Shown in pieces: positions 20,441 to 32,930 of a stretch of 64,000 nucleotides of DNA. The notes beneath the pieces were generated by a model. The model made no database searches. It saw only the letters and a list, made by a program, of their open reading frames with translations, and was not told the origin of the DNA. A program made the position numbers and the translations under genes. Source of the stretch: Sternotherus odoratus (Eukaryota > Chordata > Testudines > Kinosternidae); NCBI GenBank assembly GCA_032164245.1, contig JAVMKO010000001.1, positions 291,697,041-291,761,040 of the forward strand, in the 5' to 3' direction. Numbering within the stretch: the stretch's first letter is position 1; each line of letters opens with the position of its first letter.

Positions 20441-22960
20441 ACCGCTCACATCCCGCTCTGTACCAGCAGGAAGGTACATCCAGGAACTAGTTCGGGCTCC
20501 TTGATTCAGTCTGGCCCGGCCCTGGCATTGGAGCAGCCATGAAACTGCTCTGACTGACAGCAGTGGAGAGCTGATGTGACAGAGCCCTGCTCTGGCACCC
20601 CCTTCTGCCTCCAGCTCACTCCCCAAACCCTCCCATCTCCCACCATGCTCCGGGTGCAGGCACTGGGAGTACCACCTCTGCCATCGAGGGGTTCCCCTCC
20701 AAACAGGGAACTCTGCTGGCTGTTGCTGCTCAGCATCCGAATGGCACAAAGTGGATGGGGTGGAGCGGAGGATCCATCTCCCAGGGGCTCTTTGCAGTGC
20801 CGGGAGACTCCTCTAGTGCCATAGACCCGGTGTGGCGTCCCCTTCACCTGCTAACTCCACCACTGGGAAGGTGGGGAGGGGAAAAGACATCTGTCCAGGA
20901 CGCCCCTGCACGGCACCAATCCCTGGCTGTGATTCGAGGACTCCTCGAGCTGCTGTAACTCACGTTGGGCACCAGTTCTGCACACAGCAGCCCCGGGGTC
21001 GGGTGAGCCTCTCAGCCCACCCCCCGTCCCTACGCGCTCCAGCCTAATCCACCACTTCAAAGTGCTGCCTGCCCCTCCCCCTGTTTGTACCGCGCAAGGG
21101 CGAGCCGTGCCGACCCAAGTCTGTCAACCTGGGCTGGGAGGCTCTCCCCTGCGGGCCGCGGCCGGCCGTTCGCCTCGGCACAGCCTGTGCTGTGTGCAGT
21201 TTGGCCAGGCCCAAGGCTCTGAACAGGAATCCTGCGTGTATTGTTCCACCCCATTGAGTCGTCATTCCTGTCAGTTCAAGGACATTTGCCGCAAAGAATC
21301 GGCAGGGTCCTGCCAAGGCTCGGACTGAGTTTTCCCAACAGTAAATGAGTGACTTTGCGCTGTCTGGTCCTAATGAACCAAGCGAGAGATGAAAATGCTG
21401 GAGCAGCCCAACTCTCTGGGTAAAGGTCTGGGGCACTTGAAGTGTGTTCTTAATCCATGGTCTCATCTGTAATTCAACACAGGCAGACTCCGGAGCTCCC
21501 ACCGGTGCTTAAAGCCGCTCTCTCTCCAAGGAAAAGTGCCAGTCAATGGGTGTGTGTGTGTGATTTCCCTCCAGGTTAAGCGACGCCAGCATAAAGCCCA
21601 TAAAGTGCATCCATTTAAAATCTGTTATGTAAAACCACTGGCAAGTGCATTTACATTTGGCCGGAAGCATCCAGCCATGAATGCACTTGATGTCTTTGTT
21701 GCGTGAAGAGAGCGTCCTTCCAAGCAGCCGAGGGCAGGGCAGGTCAATGTCGGGAAGGGTTTGTTTTAGGCTTTTTGTGCTTTCCAGCTCATTCAGCTGT
21801 GTCGGTTCTCTGAGCTGTCTTGACTAATACCAAGGCCACAACAATGGATTCCGAACACATTTTGGGTGCCACAGACTTTTACCCACTGAGTTTCCCTGCT
21901 CCAGTATCTTCAGCCCTTGTCTCGTCAATTACGTCTGGGAAGTGACTCATTTACTATAGCAGAGTCAATGAGAAAACGGACTTCACTAATATAGAAACCA
22001 GAGCCAGGCCGGACCCTGAGCACGTCTGAAGTCCAGGGGGTATTTGGATCTAGGGTTCTGGTTCAGTCCATTGCAGGCCAGCTAGGCAGTTGGGCTTTGC
22101 AGCAGAACATCCCCCAGCTCTAAGGTATTTATTAGATCACAATAGCACTTAGAGGCTGTAAGAGTGTCTATTCCCTCTCTCTGAACCTGGGGTACAGAGA
22201 GGGGTCTCTTCTATGCCAGACCAAATAACTACAAGCTGCTTCCCAGCCTAAGTTAAGTCTTCACACCCCCAAACCCCACACTCTACCCGTTGGGAAATGG
22301 GGACCATGCTGCCACCACTCAGTAATCACCCCAAGACCATGGGGTGGGGTACCTTGACACCCCAACTCCCCCTTTCCCTCTCCCTGAGAGATCGGGACCC
22401 AGACTGCTCCCTCCCTCCCCTTCTAGCCTGAAGGTAGAGAGAGACAGACTCCGCACTCCAGTTCATACACTGTGAGCTTGTCCTTTAGACCTACTCCCCT
22501 TCCCCCTCCCTTTCCAGCCTGAAAGCAGAGAGAACTTTAAGGGAAATAAACCAAACGCTCTTTATAACTAAAAAGATTTAATAAAGAAAATAGAATAAAA
22601 CATACACTTACAATACAACTTCACAATCTAGAGTTCACTAACTTCCCCTCTGAAAAGGCTAGTGACCCTCTAAATAGGTACAGAAACTTATGGAAATCAA
22701 CATATTACTCACAGTACAGCTACTTATGAATATAGGAAGGAAAGTAGAAGTTTTCTCCCTCCATAGCTAGTGGCGAAAAAATGGGTCTCTTGCCAACGCT
22801 GGGACGGCAGGAAAACTGAAACTAAAACTCCCTCCTCTCTGCCTCGTGGTCCGGGGCTCTTACGTCACTCCCTCTCAGGTAACATTAACCCCATACAGGC
22901 AGAATACTCTCTAGCACTTTACACTTATGACAGAGGCCCCCACATAGTAGAGGTCAAGAC
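20441..22960. other. no gene recognised
   Basis: The GC-rich first half contains many chance frames, none resembling a protein family. The second half (about 22300-22950) is pyrimidine-rich, then AT-rich with 'aataaag' motifs. It may be a further LTR fragment, without supporting ends. Confidence 0.4.
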
Positions 22961-22964
22961 AGTG

Positions 22965-23090
22965 AAAGGGTAGGTGGGGAAACTGAGGCACATCAAGGTG
23001 ACATGATTTGCCTAAAATCGCACCTCAGAGCTGAGACTAGCACCCAGTCTCCTGATTCTCAGGCTTGCGCCCCATCCACCAGACTCCTGT
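22965..23090 (-). repeat. MIR SINE fragment
   Basis: The order 'ggggaaactgaggcac', 'catgatttgcctaaaatcgcac', 'agtctcctgattctcaggct', 'cgccccatccacc' is the classic MIR second half in minus orientation. Ancient and non-coding. Confidence 0.7.
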
Positions 23091-24150
23091 TTACACGCCC
23101 TCATTTGCTCTGGGCCTGGCACTAGAGCACAGCCTGGCAGCCCTTCCCCTCTCAAAATGTTGGTGAGCTTTGGGACCAAACACTCTCCCTGCTCCCTCTA
23201 GAGGGGTTTGCAGAGCTTCAGATCCAGCTTCACACCTGGAGTTGCAGTTACTTCGTTAGACCCTTTGAGCTCTTGGATAGTTCCCCCCACCTCATGCCCC
23301 CGGTCACAGAGCAGGCCTCGTGTGTGTTCCCCGGACCAGCACTGCCTGCTGTCTGACAGAAATCTGTGGGCACGCTGAGGTCATTCCACTGCTGAAATGA
23401 AGAGGGAGTGTCTGGCACCGCCTGAAAGGCACTTGGCTGGAAGGAGTGTTATTCCATGGTCTGTGTGTGAAAGGCGCTGATAGTCTCATTCAGTTCGTAG
23501 CCGGCAGCTGCCCACATCACACAAACCACCCCTTCAACTGGCACTAGCTGGACGCATCAGCAAAGAAGCTGAGTGCTGAAGAGAGCTACGGAGACTCAGC
23601 GACCCTTTCGGTCCTTGTGACATAGCAGGGAGAGGGCAGATGGGACCTGGGAGTGTCACTGGAGAAGGAAGGTTTCTCTGAAGTGAAATACCTGAGACTG
23701 TAACTTGAGATGAGAAGAGGGAGGGGAGCTGACACCACCAGGAAGCTGGACAAAGGCTGGGGGCGTGGCCGGAGGGAGGTGAGAGACAGTTTCTGTGGGG
23801 GGGTCTTGGTTTTTAGGAGCTGGCTGGGGAAAGAGGAGGGAGCCCTAATCTGGGGTCTTGTCTCCCTGCCCCCCTGAAGGGCCCAACTAAGGGGTCCTGT
23901 TTGTACTGAGAAGCTCTGAGTTGGATGGTGTTCCTGTCATCTCAGATAAACCTTCTAATCTACTGGCTGGCTGAGAGTCACTGTGAATCCCAGGAAGTGG
24001 GGGTGCAGGGACCGGACTCCCCACACTCCGTGACAGTTCTGTTGTTATTTCTAGCACCCTGTGCGTACGGTGTTTGACGGGAGGCGAGATGGGCCAACGT
24101 GGAACAGCTCTCTGGGGTGGAGAAATGTAGGGACAGTCGGACACAATAGA
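23091..24150. other. no gene recognised
   Basis: Unique-looking non-coding sequence. Nothing supports an exon or a repeat boundary. Confidence 0.45.
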
Positions 24151-24155
24151 GAGCT

Positions 24156-24860
24156 TGTAGCGGGGTGACCACCCGCTCCCTGTCTGGAAGGGTTGGAATA
24201 GCCCAGGGAAGGGGTTGTGGCCGGGAGCCATCAGACTCCCAGGCCTGATTAGGGAGTAGGCTCAGCTGGGTGGCCACGCCCCAAACACTGGCAGGCCTGA
24301 TAAGAAGGCTGTGAGGCAGACAGTCAGTCAGTCTCCTCTGTCTCCAGAGGAAGACAGGCCTAGCTGCTGGGAGCCTGAGTGAGTATCCAGGGTGGTGCAG
24401 GGCTGGGGCTAGGCACTGGGAGCTGGGGAAGCTCCAGCCTGGGAGCCCCAGGCTGTCGGGCCTAGAGGAGGGCCCCACCCAGGGGTACTGGAGTTGCAGG
24501 GGGGCAGCCCATGGCTAGTAATAGAAGCAGCAGGCCAACCCCCTTTGCCGGTGATGAGAGGCCATGAGACTGCAGTCTGCCTGAGTGAGCGGGGGCAAGT
24601 GGTGACTGGCAGTGGCCAAGTCTGAGGCAAGGTGGGGATAGTGGGTGGAGGGTTCCCCAGGGAGGGGAGACCCTTAGACTTGAGGGGGGGTTCTGCAGGG
24701 GTGCATCAGCCTCAGCTAGAGGGCCCTGGGGTCCGGGAGGGACATGGGGCCAGGGTAGTACCGGGACGTCGGCCGGCAGAGGGCGCTCCGGAGGCTGGAG
24801 AGCTGATTCCTCAGACGACTAGCAGGAGGCGCCGCTGGGGTGAGTGCCCGCTGGCTTACA
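24156..24860 (+). mobile_element. solo LTR (family A), 705 bp
   Basis: It starts TGTAGCGGGGTGACC and ends GGCTTACA. Identical 5-bp direct repeats GAGCT lie at 24151-24155 and 24861-24865. A TATA-like 'gataagaagg' is near 24299. A conserved 'agcaggaggcgc' block precedes the 3' end, shared with the copies at 56098-56752 and 60505-61203. The minus- and plus-strand frames here have no retroviral similarity. No internal gag or pol flanks it. The family could be Gypsy-type or ERV. Confidence 0.85.
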
Positions 24861-24865
24861 GAGCT

Positions 24866-25905
24866 CATTGCTGAGGGTGCTCCCCCAGGACAGAGGGAAG
24901 CACACTGGAGGGAGCGGTTGACCCAGCTGCCCTGTGCTGGCCCTGTTCTGTGGTGAAACTCAGGGTTTTATTCTCCAAGACTGTCCATCCTGCATCAGCG
25001 GAGCTTTATCCAGGTAGGTATCTACACTCAGACATCAGCCAAGCATTAGGGGTCGTTCCATTGTGCTTCGGGATACGAGGTCATGGTTTTTAGAGCATCT
25101 GCTTTATGCTGCTTGGTTGGGATTCTTGCAGTGCTTGCTGCAGTGGCCACCTTGTCCCTGCCATGCCTGCTCCCTCGTTCCCTTTAACACGTAGTCCTGC
25201 CACAAGTGCAGGGCACTGGACTAGATGACTCTTGAGGTCCCTTCCAGTCCTACGATTCTATGATTCCCACAGATGCTGAAGGAGCCCCAAACTGGCTCTG
25301 CGCCTGGAGGAGACCAATACCCTTTCCACCGGCTCCCATGTTCCATGCATGGAAGGAAAGTCCCTCACCCCAGTTCTTGAGCATGGGAAGGGAGGGCCCC
25401 ATAGATAGGACCTTACCCCAGCTTCCCTACAGCTCTAGGCATGAGGGTACATCTCTTCCATACCCAAGCCTGCTGCTCCACTCCTGTGGAACTGAGCATG
25501 GGAGGAAATAGCTGTCTGCTGCTGCCTCCAAACATCTCCTGACTTCATGGCACATCCCAGCCCCCATGCTCCAAGGTGCCCCGGTAGCAGAGGGAAAGTT
25601 CTTAAACAGTAGAAAGGGTTGAGGCTTTTCACTAGAGGTGGGACTTGGACATCTCAGCTCACTGATAACACACAGAGCCCCCAGGGGGCGCCATTTCAGA
25701 TTTTGGTAGGCTACCCTGGCACCTGAAAACTCGAGGGTTTTTTGGCAGATAACTTAGCAATTAGCTGACAGGAGCACTGTATCTTATTTCTATATAAAAG
25801 AAAGAAAATTAAATAAAGATTAGACTATCTCAGTTCGAATACTTCCATGTTTGGACATCTTGTGGCAAGTCTTTTAAGGGACCCTGGTTAGGTTTAAAAT
25901 GTTAA
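24866..25905. other. no gene; CR1 tail near 25215-25263
   Basis: A short CR1 3' end in plus orientation is visible: 'actagatgactcttgaggtc', 'ccttccag' and 'gattctatgattc'. The rest is unassigned non-coding sequence. Confidence 0.55.
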
Positions 25906-25924
25906 TGTATATTCTTACTTGGGG

Positions 25925-26120
25925 TATGGGAGGGAGTTTGGGTGTGGGACAGCTCAGGGCTGGAGCAGGGGTTGGGATACAGGAGGGATTCGGGGTGTGG
26001 GTTCTGGGATGGAGTTTGGGTGTGGGACAGGACTCAGGGCTGGAGCCGGGGACTGGGGTGCAGGCTCTGGGAGGGAATTAGGGTGCAGAAGAGGGTTCTG
26101 TCCACAGGCATGGGTTTGGG
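25925..26120 (+). repeat. degenerate GGGTGTGGG-type tandem repeat
   Basis: A unit containing 'ggagtttgggtgtgggacag' followed by 'ctcagggctggagc' occurs twice, about 79 bp apart (starting near 25932 and 26011), with shorter G-rich imperfect units between. The three overlapping frames across it are composition artefacts. Confidence 0.65.
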
Positions 26121-27380
26121 GTGCGGGAGTGGATTTGGAGTGGCACTTACCTCAGGTGACTCCTGGTCCGTGGCACAAAGGGGCTAAGGCAGGCTCCCTG
26201 CCTGTCCTGGCTCCACACAGCTCCCAGTAGCAGCCAGCATGTCCAGCTCCTAGGCGGAGGGGCCAGGGAGCAGGCACTGCCCCCGTAGCTCCCATTAGCC
26301 AAGGTTTCCAGCCAATGAGAGCTCCAGAGCCAGCCCTCAGGGTAGGGGCAGCAGGCAGAGCTCCCATGGGCACCTCTACACCTAGGAACAGACCTGCTGG
26401 CTGCTTCTGGGAGCCGCACAGAGCCAGGTCAGGCAGAGAGCCTGCTTTAGGCCCATTGATGCACTGGCCAGACTTTAAGCGACCTGGTCTGACCAAGGCC
26501 TCCAGGGTTCCTTTTTGACCAGCCGTTCCAGTTGAAAACCACCCGCCTGGCAACCCCATCCACTGTGGAGAGCTCTGTGGTGACCCAGTCTCCTCTGTGA
26601 GAACACCTTGCACAGCTGAAAGGAAACTCATGCTCCTCTCGTGGGGCTTCCCCAGCATGAGGCTGGGATGGGGTTTGCCCTTTGTCAGTCAATCAGTGGG
26701 TTCAGCCCCCCACAATGTGGGGATTGCTCCAGATAGAGGCTCTGTGTCTCTGCTGTGCTAGCAGGGGCCTCCCAATTGCTTCTGCCCTTGGATCCTTCCC
26801 TCAGGAGTTTTCTACACTGCACCAGGCGAAACCAGGAGTTGTGCTTGTTAGGGCCTGAGCTTGCTCCATGCAATTCATGCTACAACTTCTGCTGACGGCA
26901 GTGGGGACAGGGCTTGAGGTTTCCCCTTTGGTTTTTGTCCCCTCTGCCTGGGGAGGCAGAGACAGCGAGCTGGAGTTTCATGCTCCATCTTTCTCCAGCG
27001 ACTCCTCACACGTCCTTCTCCATGGAGGAGACTGGCAAACGCTTTTAAACTCAAGTGAGCCACGCCCCTACGTGAGGCCTTGAGAAACACTGGGCCAGAC
27101 TCACAGAACAAGGCTCGAGTGCTAAGCAATGCACAACGTGATGCATGTGGCACGGTGCCTTTCCAAACCTGACGGAATGCTTTCCTCCAGCGGCTGGCTG
27201 TATTCAAAACCACAGCCAGCCCGCACACCCATTAAAATCAATGCAAAGATTAACATCACAATGGGATGAGTCCCTTGGAAATGCTTGTGTTTGTTTCCTT
27301 GTTCCTTTCCGTACGGTCTCTCTGAAAAGGTCATGTTGACAAAGGCTATGTCTACGCTAAAGAGCTTACTGCGGCACTAG
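26121..27380. other. no gene recognised
   Basis: GC-rich repeats-like text ('ggctccacacagctcccag', 'ccaatgagagctcc') probably from a transposon of unknown type at about 26140-26530, then unassigned sequence. No exon supported. Confidence 0.4.
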
Positions 27381-27384
27381 AAGA

Positions 27385-27416
27385 ACCAGATGTCTCAATT
27401 TTATAGGGACAGTCCT
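27385..27416. repeat. fragment of the short hAT MITE family
   Basis: The text 'accagatgtctcaattttat' and 'agggacagtcctga' matches the left part of the elements at 18212 and 36933 (reverse). It is truncated where the 54-bp tandem repeat begins. Confidence 0.6.
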
Positions 27417-27580
27417 GAGGTCACATGGGGAGTGGGGGAGGTGGATAAGTCCATGGAGACTCCCGGAGAGGAGGTCACATGGGGACTATGGGAGGTTGAT
27501 AAGTCCATGGAGGGCCATGGAGAGGAGGTCACATGGGATTGGGAGAGGTGGATAAATCCATGGATACTACTGGAGAGGAG
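27417..27580 (+). repeat. 54-bp tandem repeat, three copies
   Basis: Units starting 'gaggtcacatggg' occur at 27417, 27471 and 27525, each followed by 'ggataagtccatgg' or a close variant. The period is 54 bp, a multiple of three, so the chance frame through it repeats an 18-residue unit (VTWG..EVDKSME). Nothing suggests that it is translated. Confidence 0.8.
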
Positions 27581-30141
27581 GAGGTTTCTGAAATGGACAG
27601 GAAGAAAATGACAAAGGCAATGAGCTGCTCCTTCTGGGTACATTGGAGAAAATGAGTCATTGGACAATTCAGTCAATTATTATTATAAAGCATTCACAGG
27701 TGAACTAGATACTTCACAGGAGACACATGGGAGACATGCCCTCAAGAGCTTAGACTCTAAGTGCTGGACTTGACAAGAAGGAACATACCCCTGGGAAGGA
27801 GGTGGCAAGGAAGGGACACAGGCTACTGATAAGGCTCTACAGAAGGCAGGTTAGGCAGACATGTCTGGATGATACGGAGCTTTTCTATGCTTCATTCTGG
27901 TAGGGGACTATGCCAAGGTGAGAATTTTTAGGAGTGAATTGAATGAGGTACGGGTGGAGTGCAAAGAAACAGAATTTGGGTGGCCATTGCATGGAGGAAG
28001 TCACAGAGATGTCAGACAAAAGGAGCATTGAGAGTAGTGCCCTGGGTGGAGCAGAGCATATGTGGCGGAAACCACAAGGAGAGGAGGTTAGAGATACGGG
28101 CAGGGGGTGTATGATCAAGGAGAAGAAGTATGAATAGGATGCACAGCATGATGGCTGTGTAACCCGGAGACGGGGCTATTGGTTGGACGGGGACTTGAAG
28201 CAACAGACAACAATGATTTCGGACTGGGTAGCATGACATGAGGTCAGTGTCAAGAAGGGGAGATTGCAGGGGAAAGGTTCATTCAGATTTGCAGGGAAGG
28301 ACTTTGGGAGTCCAGAAAAGAAGGAACCACAGGACTTGAAACAAGAGAAGGTGGCATGGCTGAGAGTTCTGTCCAAGGAACAGTTCTGACTGAGGGAGAC
28401 ATGATGGTGACCGCAGCAGTCAAGAGTGGCCAGATCAAAACAGCCTGAGCTTGGGGAAAGTTGGGCTCTGGAGCCGAACTTTGAAGCCTGGCCCAGTTCT
28501 CTGTAGTAAGCAGATTCAGATAATCTGTGAGGGTAAGGTAAGGCAGAGAGCTGAGTGTGAGCTGAGGATGGACATGGTGGAGTTTGCTCTGAGGATGCTC
28601 CTCTGTATAAGTTTAATGAACAGGAACTACTGGAGCATTCTCAGGTCCCTGAATTAACTTACCCCCCAACTCTTGTTTCTCCTGTCCAGATGAGGCTCTG
28701 TGATGTCAGAGCTTTCTGAATATTGTCTTTTGGTTCCTGTGGGTTTTAACTGTGGTCTTGGAGGAGGAAGAAAACATGCAGGCTGCTTGTTTCCCAGGGC
28801 TCAGATAGTTCCTCATATGGCTCCAAAGTACTGCAAATTAAAGCAGAGAAGACACCATGTTATCTGGGTCCGTGTTTTACAGGGAGACATTTGTGGAACT
28901 GCTATAAATTGAACATGGGTTGTGGATGTTTTTAGCCTTATGCTCAAAGATCACACTAACAGCATTTGCAGTTACCAGATTCTGCACTCAGTGACATAGG
29001 TTTAGTGACAGTGAAGTCTGGGGCATTACTCTGGATTCACACCTAACTGAGAATTTATTATCGTTACAGTTGCAGAAAGATCCCTGGGTCACAGACAACT
29101 GGGTCTACAGGCAAACCTCTGTTACCAGCTTTTCCTGTTACTTTGGGGTATGCTCATTTATTACTCTTCTGGGGTGGGGGGTAGGTCTGTACTTCTATCA
29201 CTGTCCTGCTTGTGTCACTTGTGTTCTTATACGGAGCTCTACTTCTCCCTGCTGCAAGTCCTTCCCCGTGCAGCGATCCTGCAGGACCTAGGTTCTTCCA
29301 GCCCCAGAATCAGACGAACACACCCATTAATAGAGCGCGTCTGAGAGGACCGGGTTAATCAGCACTCCCAAGCTGACCCCTTGTATGCTCCTGGACTCAG
29401 CAGGCCGTGTGGAGCAGCACTTCCGAGCTGTCACCTTCCTATGCCCCAGGTTCAGCACATCCCTATCCCTACTTTCATGTTACAATTGTTCTGGTCGTGA
29501 CCCACTTGATAAGCAAACCCCACAGGAGTTCTGGGTGCTGCAGGGATCTTTAGCTTAGGTAGGAGGAGTGTTGCTGCAGAGTGAATGAGGAAACCAAATA
29601 AACACCCACAGGGGGGAGGGAGAGAGAGAGAGGCAACCAGCTTAATTATGAACATTTATTGCCAGGTAATAACCAGAGGGGAGGCAAACAAACAGAAGAG
29701 TTATAATATTACATCTAACTTACATTTGATTATAAAAGTCAGGTTCAGAAAACTAAAGCTGATCACACAAGTTAGGGTCAGAAGGCTCTACCTAGAGAGA
29801 GAGAGCTGGCTTCTCACCACTCTGTGAAGCTTGAATTGATCGGGGGTCCCAGGCGATGGTGGCAGCTGAGGGTCCGGAGTGCTGGAGACAGGCAGAACTC
29901 CCAGCATGATCAGTCAGGAGAAGATGAAGTCCCAATGGAACTGATGAAGGTTTTGGATGCAGGCATCAGAACACTTACTTGAGCATGGGTAGGGGTTTTT
30001 TTGTAGGGGAACAACAATAGTTCAAGGGAGAAACTAGATTTGGTTGGGGGTAAACTGAAGGCTCAAGGGAGTATACCAAAGTGGTTTTGTTCAGGCTAGA
30101 CCATGGGAGCTAATGCAATTAGGGAGCTTGACTATTCTGAA
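27581..30141. other. no gene recognised; possible LTR-like segment
   Basis: Up to about 28900 the sequence is purine-rich and unassigned. From about 29240 to 30740 (across the inserted Tigger MITE) the text has LTR- or ERV-like features on the minus strand, such as 'aacatttattgccaggt' (complement of a polyadenylation region), but no termini or target duplication were found. Confidence 0.35.
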
Positions 30142-30143
30142 TA

Positions 30144-30426
30144 CAGTAAACCCTCGATTTAACGGACCTCGATTTAACGGACTTCGGATGCAACGGACAA
30201 AATTTCTGAGCAAGTCTGATGCATTCCTGATCCATTTCTGGCGGGCCGGCTGCAGGCTGCTGCCCGGGTCCCGGCAGCGGGCGGGCTGCGGAGCTGTCGC
30301 CCCGACCCTGTGGCGGGCGGGCTGCTGCTCCGACAGCTCATTTTTTTATTATTATTAAATAACGGACTTTTTCATTTAACGGACACCCCCTCGCCCGAAT
30401 TAGTCCGTTAAATGGAGGTTTTACTG
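30144..30426. mobile_element. Tigger/pogo-like MITE, 283 bp
   Basis: The terminal inverted repeats are CAGTAAACCCTCGATTTAAC (left) and the complement of 'gttaaatggaggttttactg' (right). TA dinucleotides flank both ends (30142-30143 and 30427-30428), the target of Tc1/mariner elements. Subterminal 'aacggac' motifs recur several times on both sides. The centre (about 30238-30340) is CpG-rich and unrelated to the AT-rich ends. No transposase is present, so it needs one in trans. Confidence 0.85.
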
Positions 30427-30428
30427 TA

Positions 30429-32859
30429 CCAATAAAGGATTTATTATTGGAATTGGTCTGATAACTACTGAGTGGGGTGTGTGCAGATGTGGGTTCATGA
30501 ACATCAGGAGCAGAGATCCCCCATCATGCAGTGCTTTCCGCTTTTCTGGTCCCAGAGTTCAGTGCGGTTCCTCCCTTGGAATCTCTGTTTTCCATTCTGT
30601 ATGCTAATGAAGATCCTTTCCTGTCCCATCTTCGATGCAAATGAGGCTAGAGGAGTTTCCTTAATCCTGTCACCCTTGTCCGGAGGGGGTTAGGTGTGTC
30701 TCCCATGGACATTTCATTGCTGTCTGTACGTCTTTCTTCTGATTGGTTTTGGTTCAAACGGAGGGTGGGGTGTGGAAGTTCTTTCATGAGTCAGACAGGC
30801 TGGGTATTCCACCCTGGTTCCCCAAGAACGCAGAGCTGACAGGTAATGCCTCAGGGCCCTGCGGTGCTGTACAAACCCAGAGAGTCAGTCCCTGCTCCGA
30901 AGAGCTCACGTTCCACATAGGAAGGGGAGCAAGGGACACAGGCAGATGAAGTGACAGGCTCAGGATCACACAGGGGTGAGGTTTCCAGGCCAGTGTCCCC
31001 TCACTGCCCTGCGGACACCGCTGGCTCTGCTGCAAGTCTCCCTTGGTCTGTTGCCATCACCCCGAGGCCAGGTTGTCAGGGTCAGTCACTCCCAGGTCAG
31101 GGTCATGGTGCCTTCAGTCCTACGCCCTTTTGGGCGATGAAGTTCAACGGTAATCGGGAACAAAAAGAAACCCAACTCAAAGCCAGGGTCTCCCCACCCC
31201 CGTCCGGGGCGCCCCGCCTTTCTAGTCAGGGCTGGTTTCCAAAACAGTCTGAGCTTCTGCCAATTCCCTTCCTGTGACCTGGGCCTCCCTTCCAGGAGGG
31301 GAATCTGGCTGACCGGCCAGCCCCAGCTCAGGGCTGCAACCAGCCTCTCCTCCTCCCCCCGCCACCTGAGCTCCAGCCTCCTTCCTGTCACCACTCACTC
31401 AAGCAAGGCCCTCTCCTTTTATCTCCCCTGGCAGGGGAAGCAGGGTGAGGCCAACTGCATCCACAGGCCTAACCCTTTGAGTGACAGTGAGGAACTTGTC
31501 AGCCTCCTTAACCCCCTCATTGCCAACGTGGGGCCTCTCTGCTCCATCCCAAGGGGGTTAGTAGCTGAGCCAGGGATCTCCTTAGACCGGGATCAGTTCT
31601 CTTGGCTTCCAATCCAGGGCCCTAGTGACTCGCCCACATTAAATCCTAGGAGTTAGCTGGACCGGAAACCAGCTGAAAAGAACAATTTAAAAACCCTCTA
31701 ATCTTTACATCACTAATAAAACCGTGGTTGAAAGCATCCCACTGAGCCATCTCTAGGGCTAGGCATCTACATATGTTCCTAGGTGCCCAAATAAAAGCTG
31801 ACTAGCTTCCAGCGGTGGGGAGTCCCCACTGACTTCACTAGGAATTGTGGGTACTTGGCTCTTTGAGGAATTAGGCCACACTTATCTAGACATCTAACGA
31901 GGGAGCTAGGTGTCTCATGTGACCTACTCTTGTTGCACCTCAACCAAAGACAGAGGCTTTGTTATTGTAGACAGGTGGTAAGAGACAATTCCTGCCCCAA
32001 AGAGCTTACAGGCCTCATTCTCATTTACACCAATGCTCCTTAGCACTGCTCTGGGAGCGGATAGGGGCCCTCAGCTGGGTGTGAATGGGTGTAAAGTTAC
32101 TACTTCCCTTTACACTCTCAGAGTAGTGTAAATGAGAATCAGTCACCATCTTAATACACACGGCAGTGGGAGAAAGGAAGTATTGTTACTTTAGGGATTA
32201 TATTATTTTATTATATTTGAAACTGTCCTTAGATTATTAGCAGTGAAATAATTTTAAGACATCAAAGTGACTTGCTACGACATAGTGCTGATCTTGTTCA
32301 CATTCCGCATTGTCTGTAGCTTGGACAGTGACGTTGGTTTCACTTGCAGGGCTATGGTCTGCTCTTGGTTATGGGTATAATTTCCACCCGAACCAATAGG
32401 AGCAGCATTTGTGTTGCCACGAGCAGCATTTGGCCCATTGTGTCTAGCCAGTTTCACTTTCTGATTCATCTGCATCAGCACAAGGCTACTGTGTTTGGGG
32501 GTCCAAAGCTTAAACTCATGAAAGGCCCGCCTCCTTCGACATTTCCAAACAGCCCACGTCCGTGCTAGTCACACTGGGGTTTGTTTTGTTCTTTTAGTTA
32601 AACAGAACCTAAACCTGGGGCCTAATCTCCCCCATACTGTCCCTCTGAAATTATTTCAGAGAAACATGAAGCCCATTTTGTAATCCTTGCTTTCCTGAGA
32701 CCATGGTGAACATGATTTTGGCTGCGCTCCAATCCTTTCACTTCCCTGTTTAAGAGTTGGCCTGAAATATACATTTATTGCAACATGGCCCCTTTTTCGT
32801 TCTATGGAAGAAACAGGACTGGCATGACATACTTTGTCAGCCACTAGTTCATTCTAATG

Positions 32860-32860
<1 letters not shown>
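30429..32860. other. old SINE pieces, no gene recognised
   Basis: A minus-oriented MIR-type fragment lies near 30855-30990 ('gtgctgtacaaacccagaga', 'gatcacacaggg') and another near 31500-31640. A short open minus frame at 32275-32481 matches no family known to me. Otherwise unassigned. Confidence 0.4.
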
Positions 32861-32861
<1 letters not shown>

Positions 32862-32905
<44 letters not shown>

Positions 32906-32915
32906 TGTGTGTATG
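32862..32915 (+). repeat. (TG)n microsatellite
   Basis: About 20 nearly perfect TG units followed by interrupted ones ('tttgtgtgtgtatg', 'tttgtgtctttgtg'). The repeat is likely polymorphic. Confidence 0.95.
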
Positions 32916-32930
32916 TCTTTGTGTCTTTGT

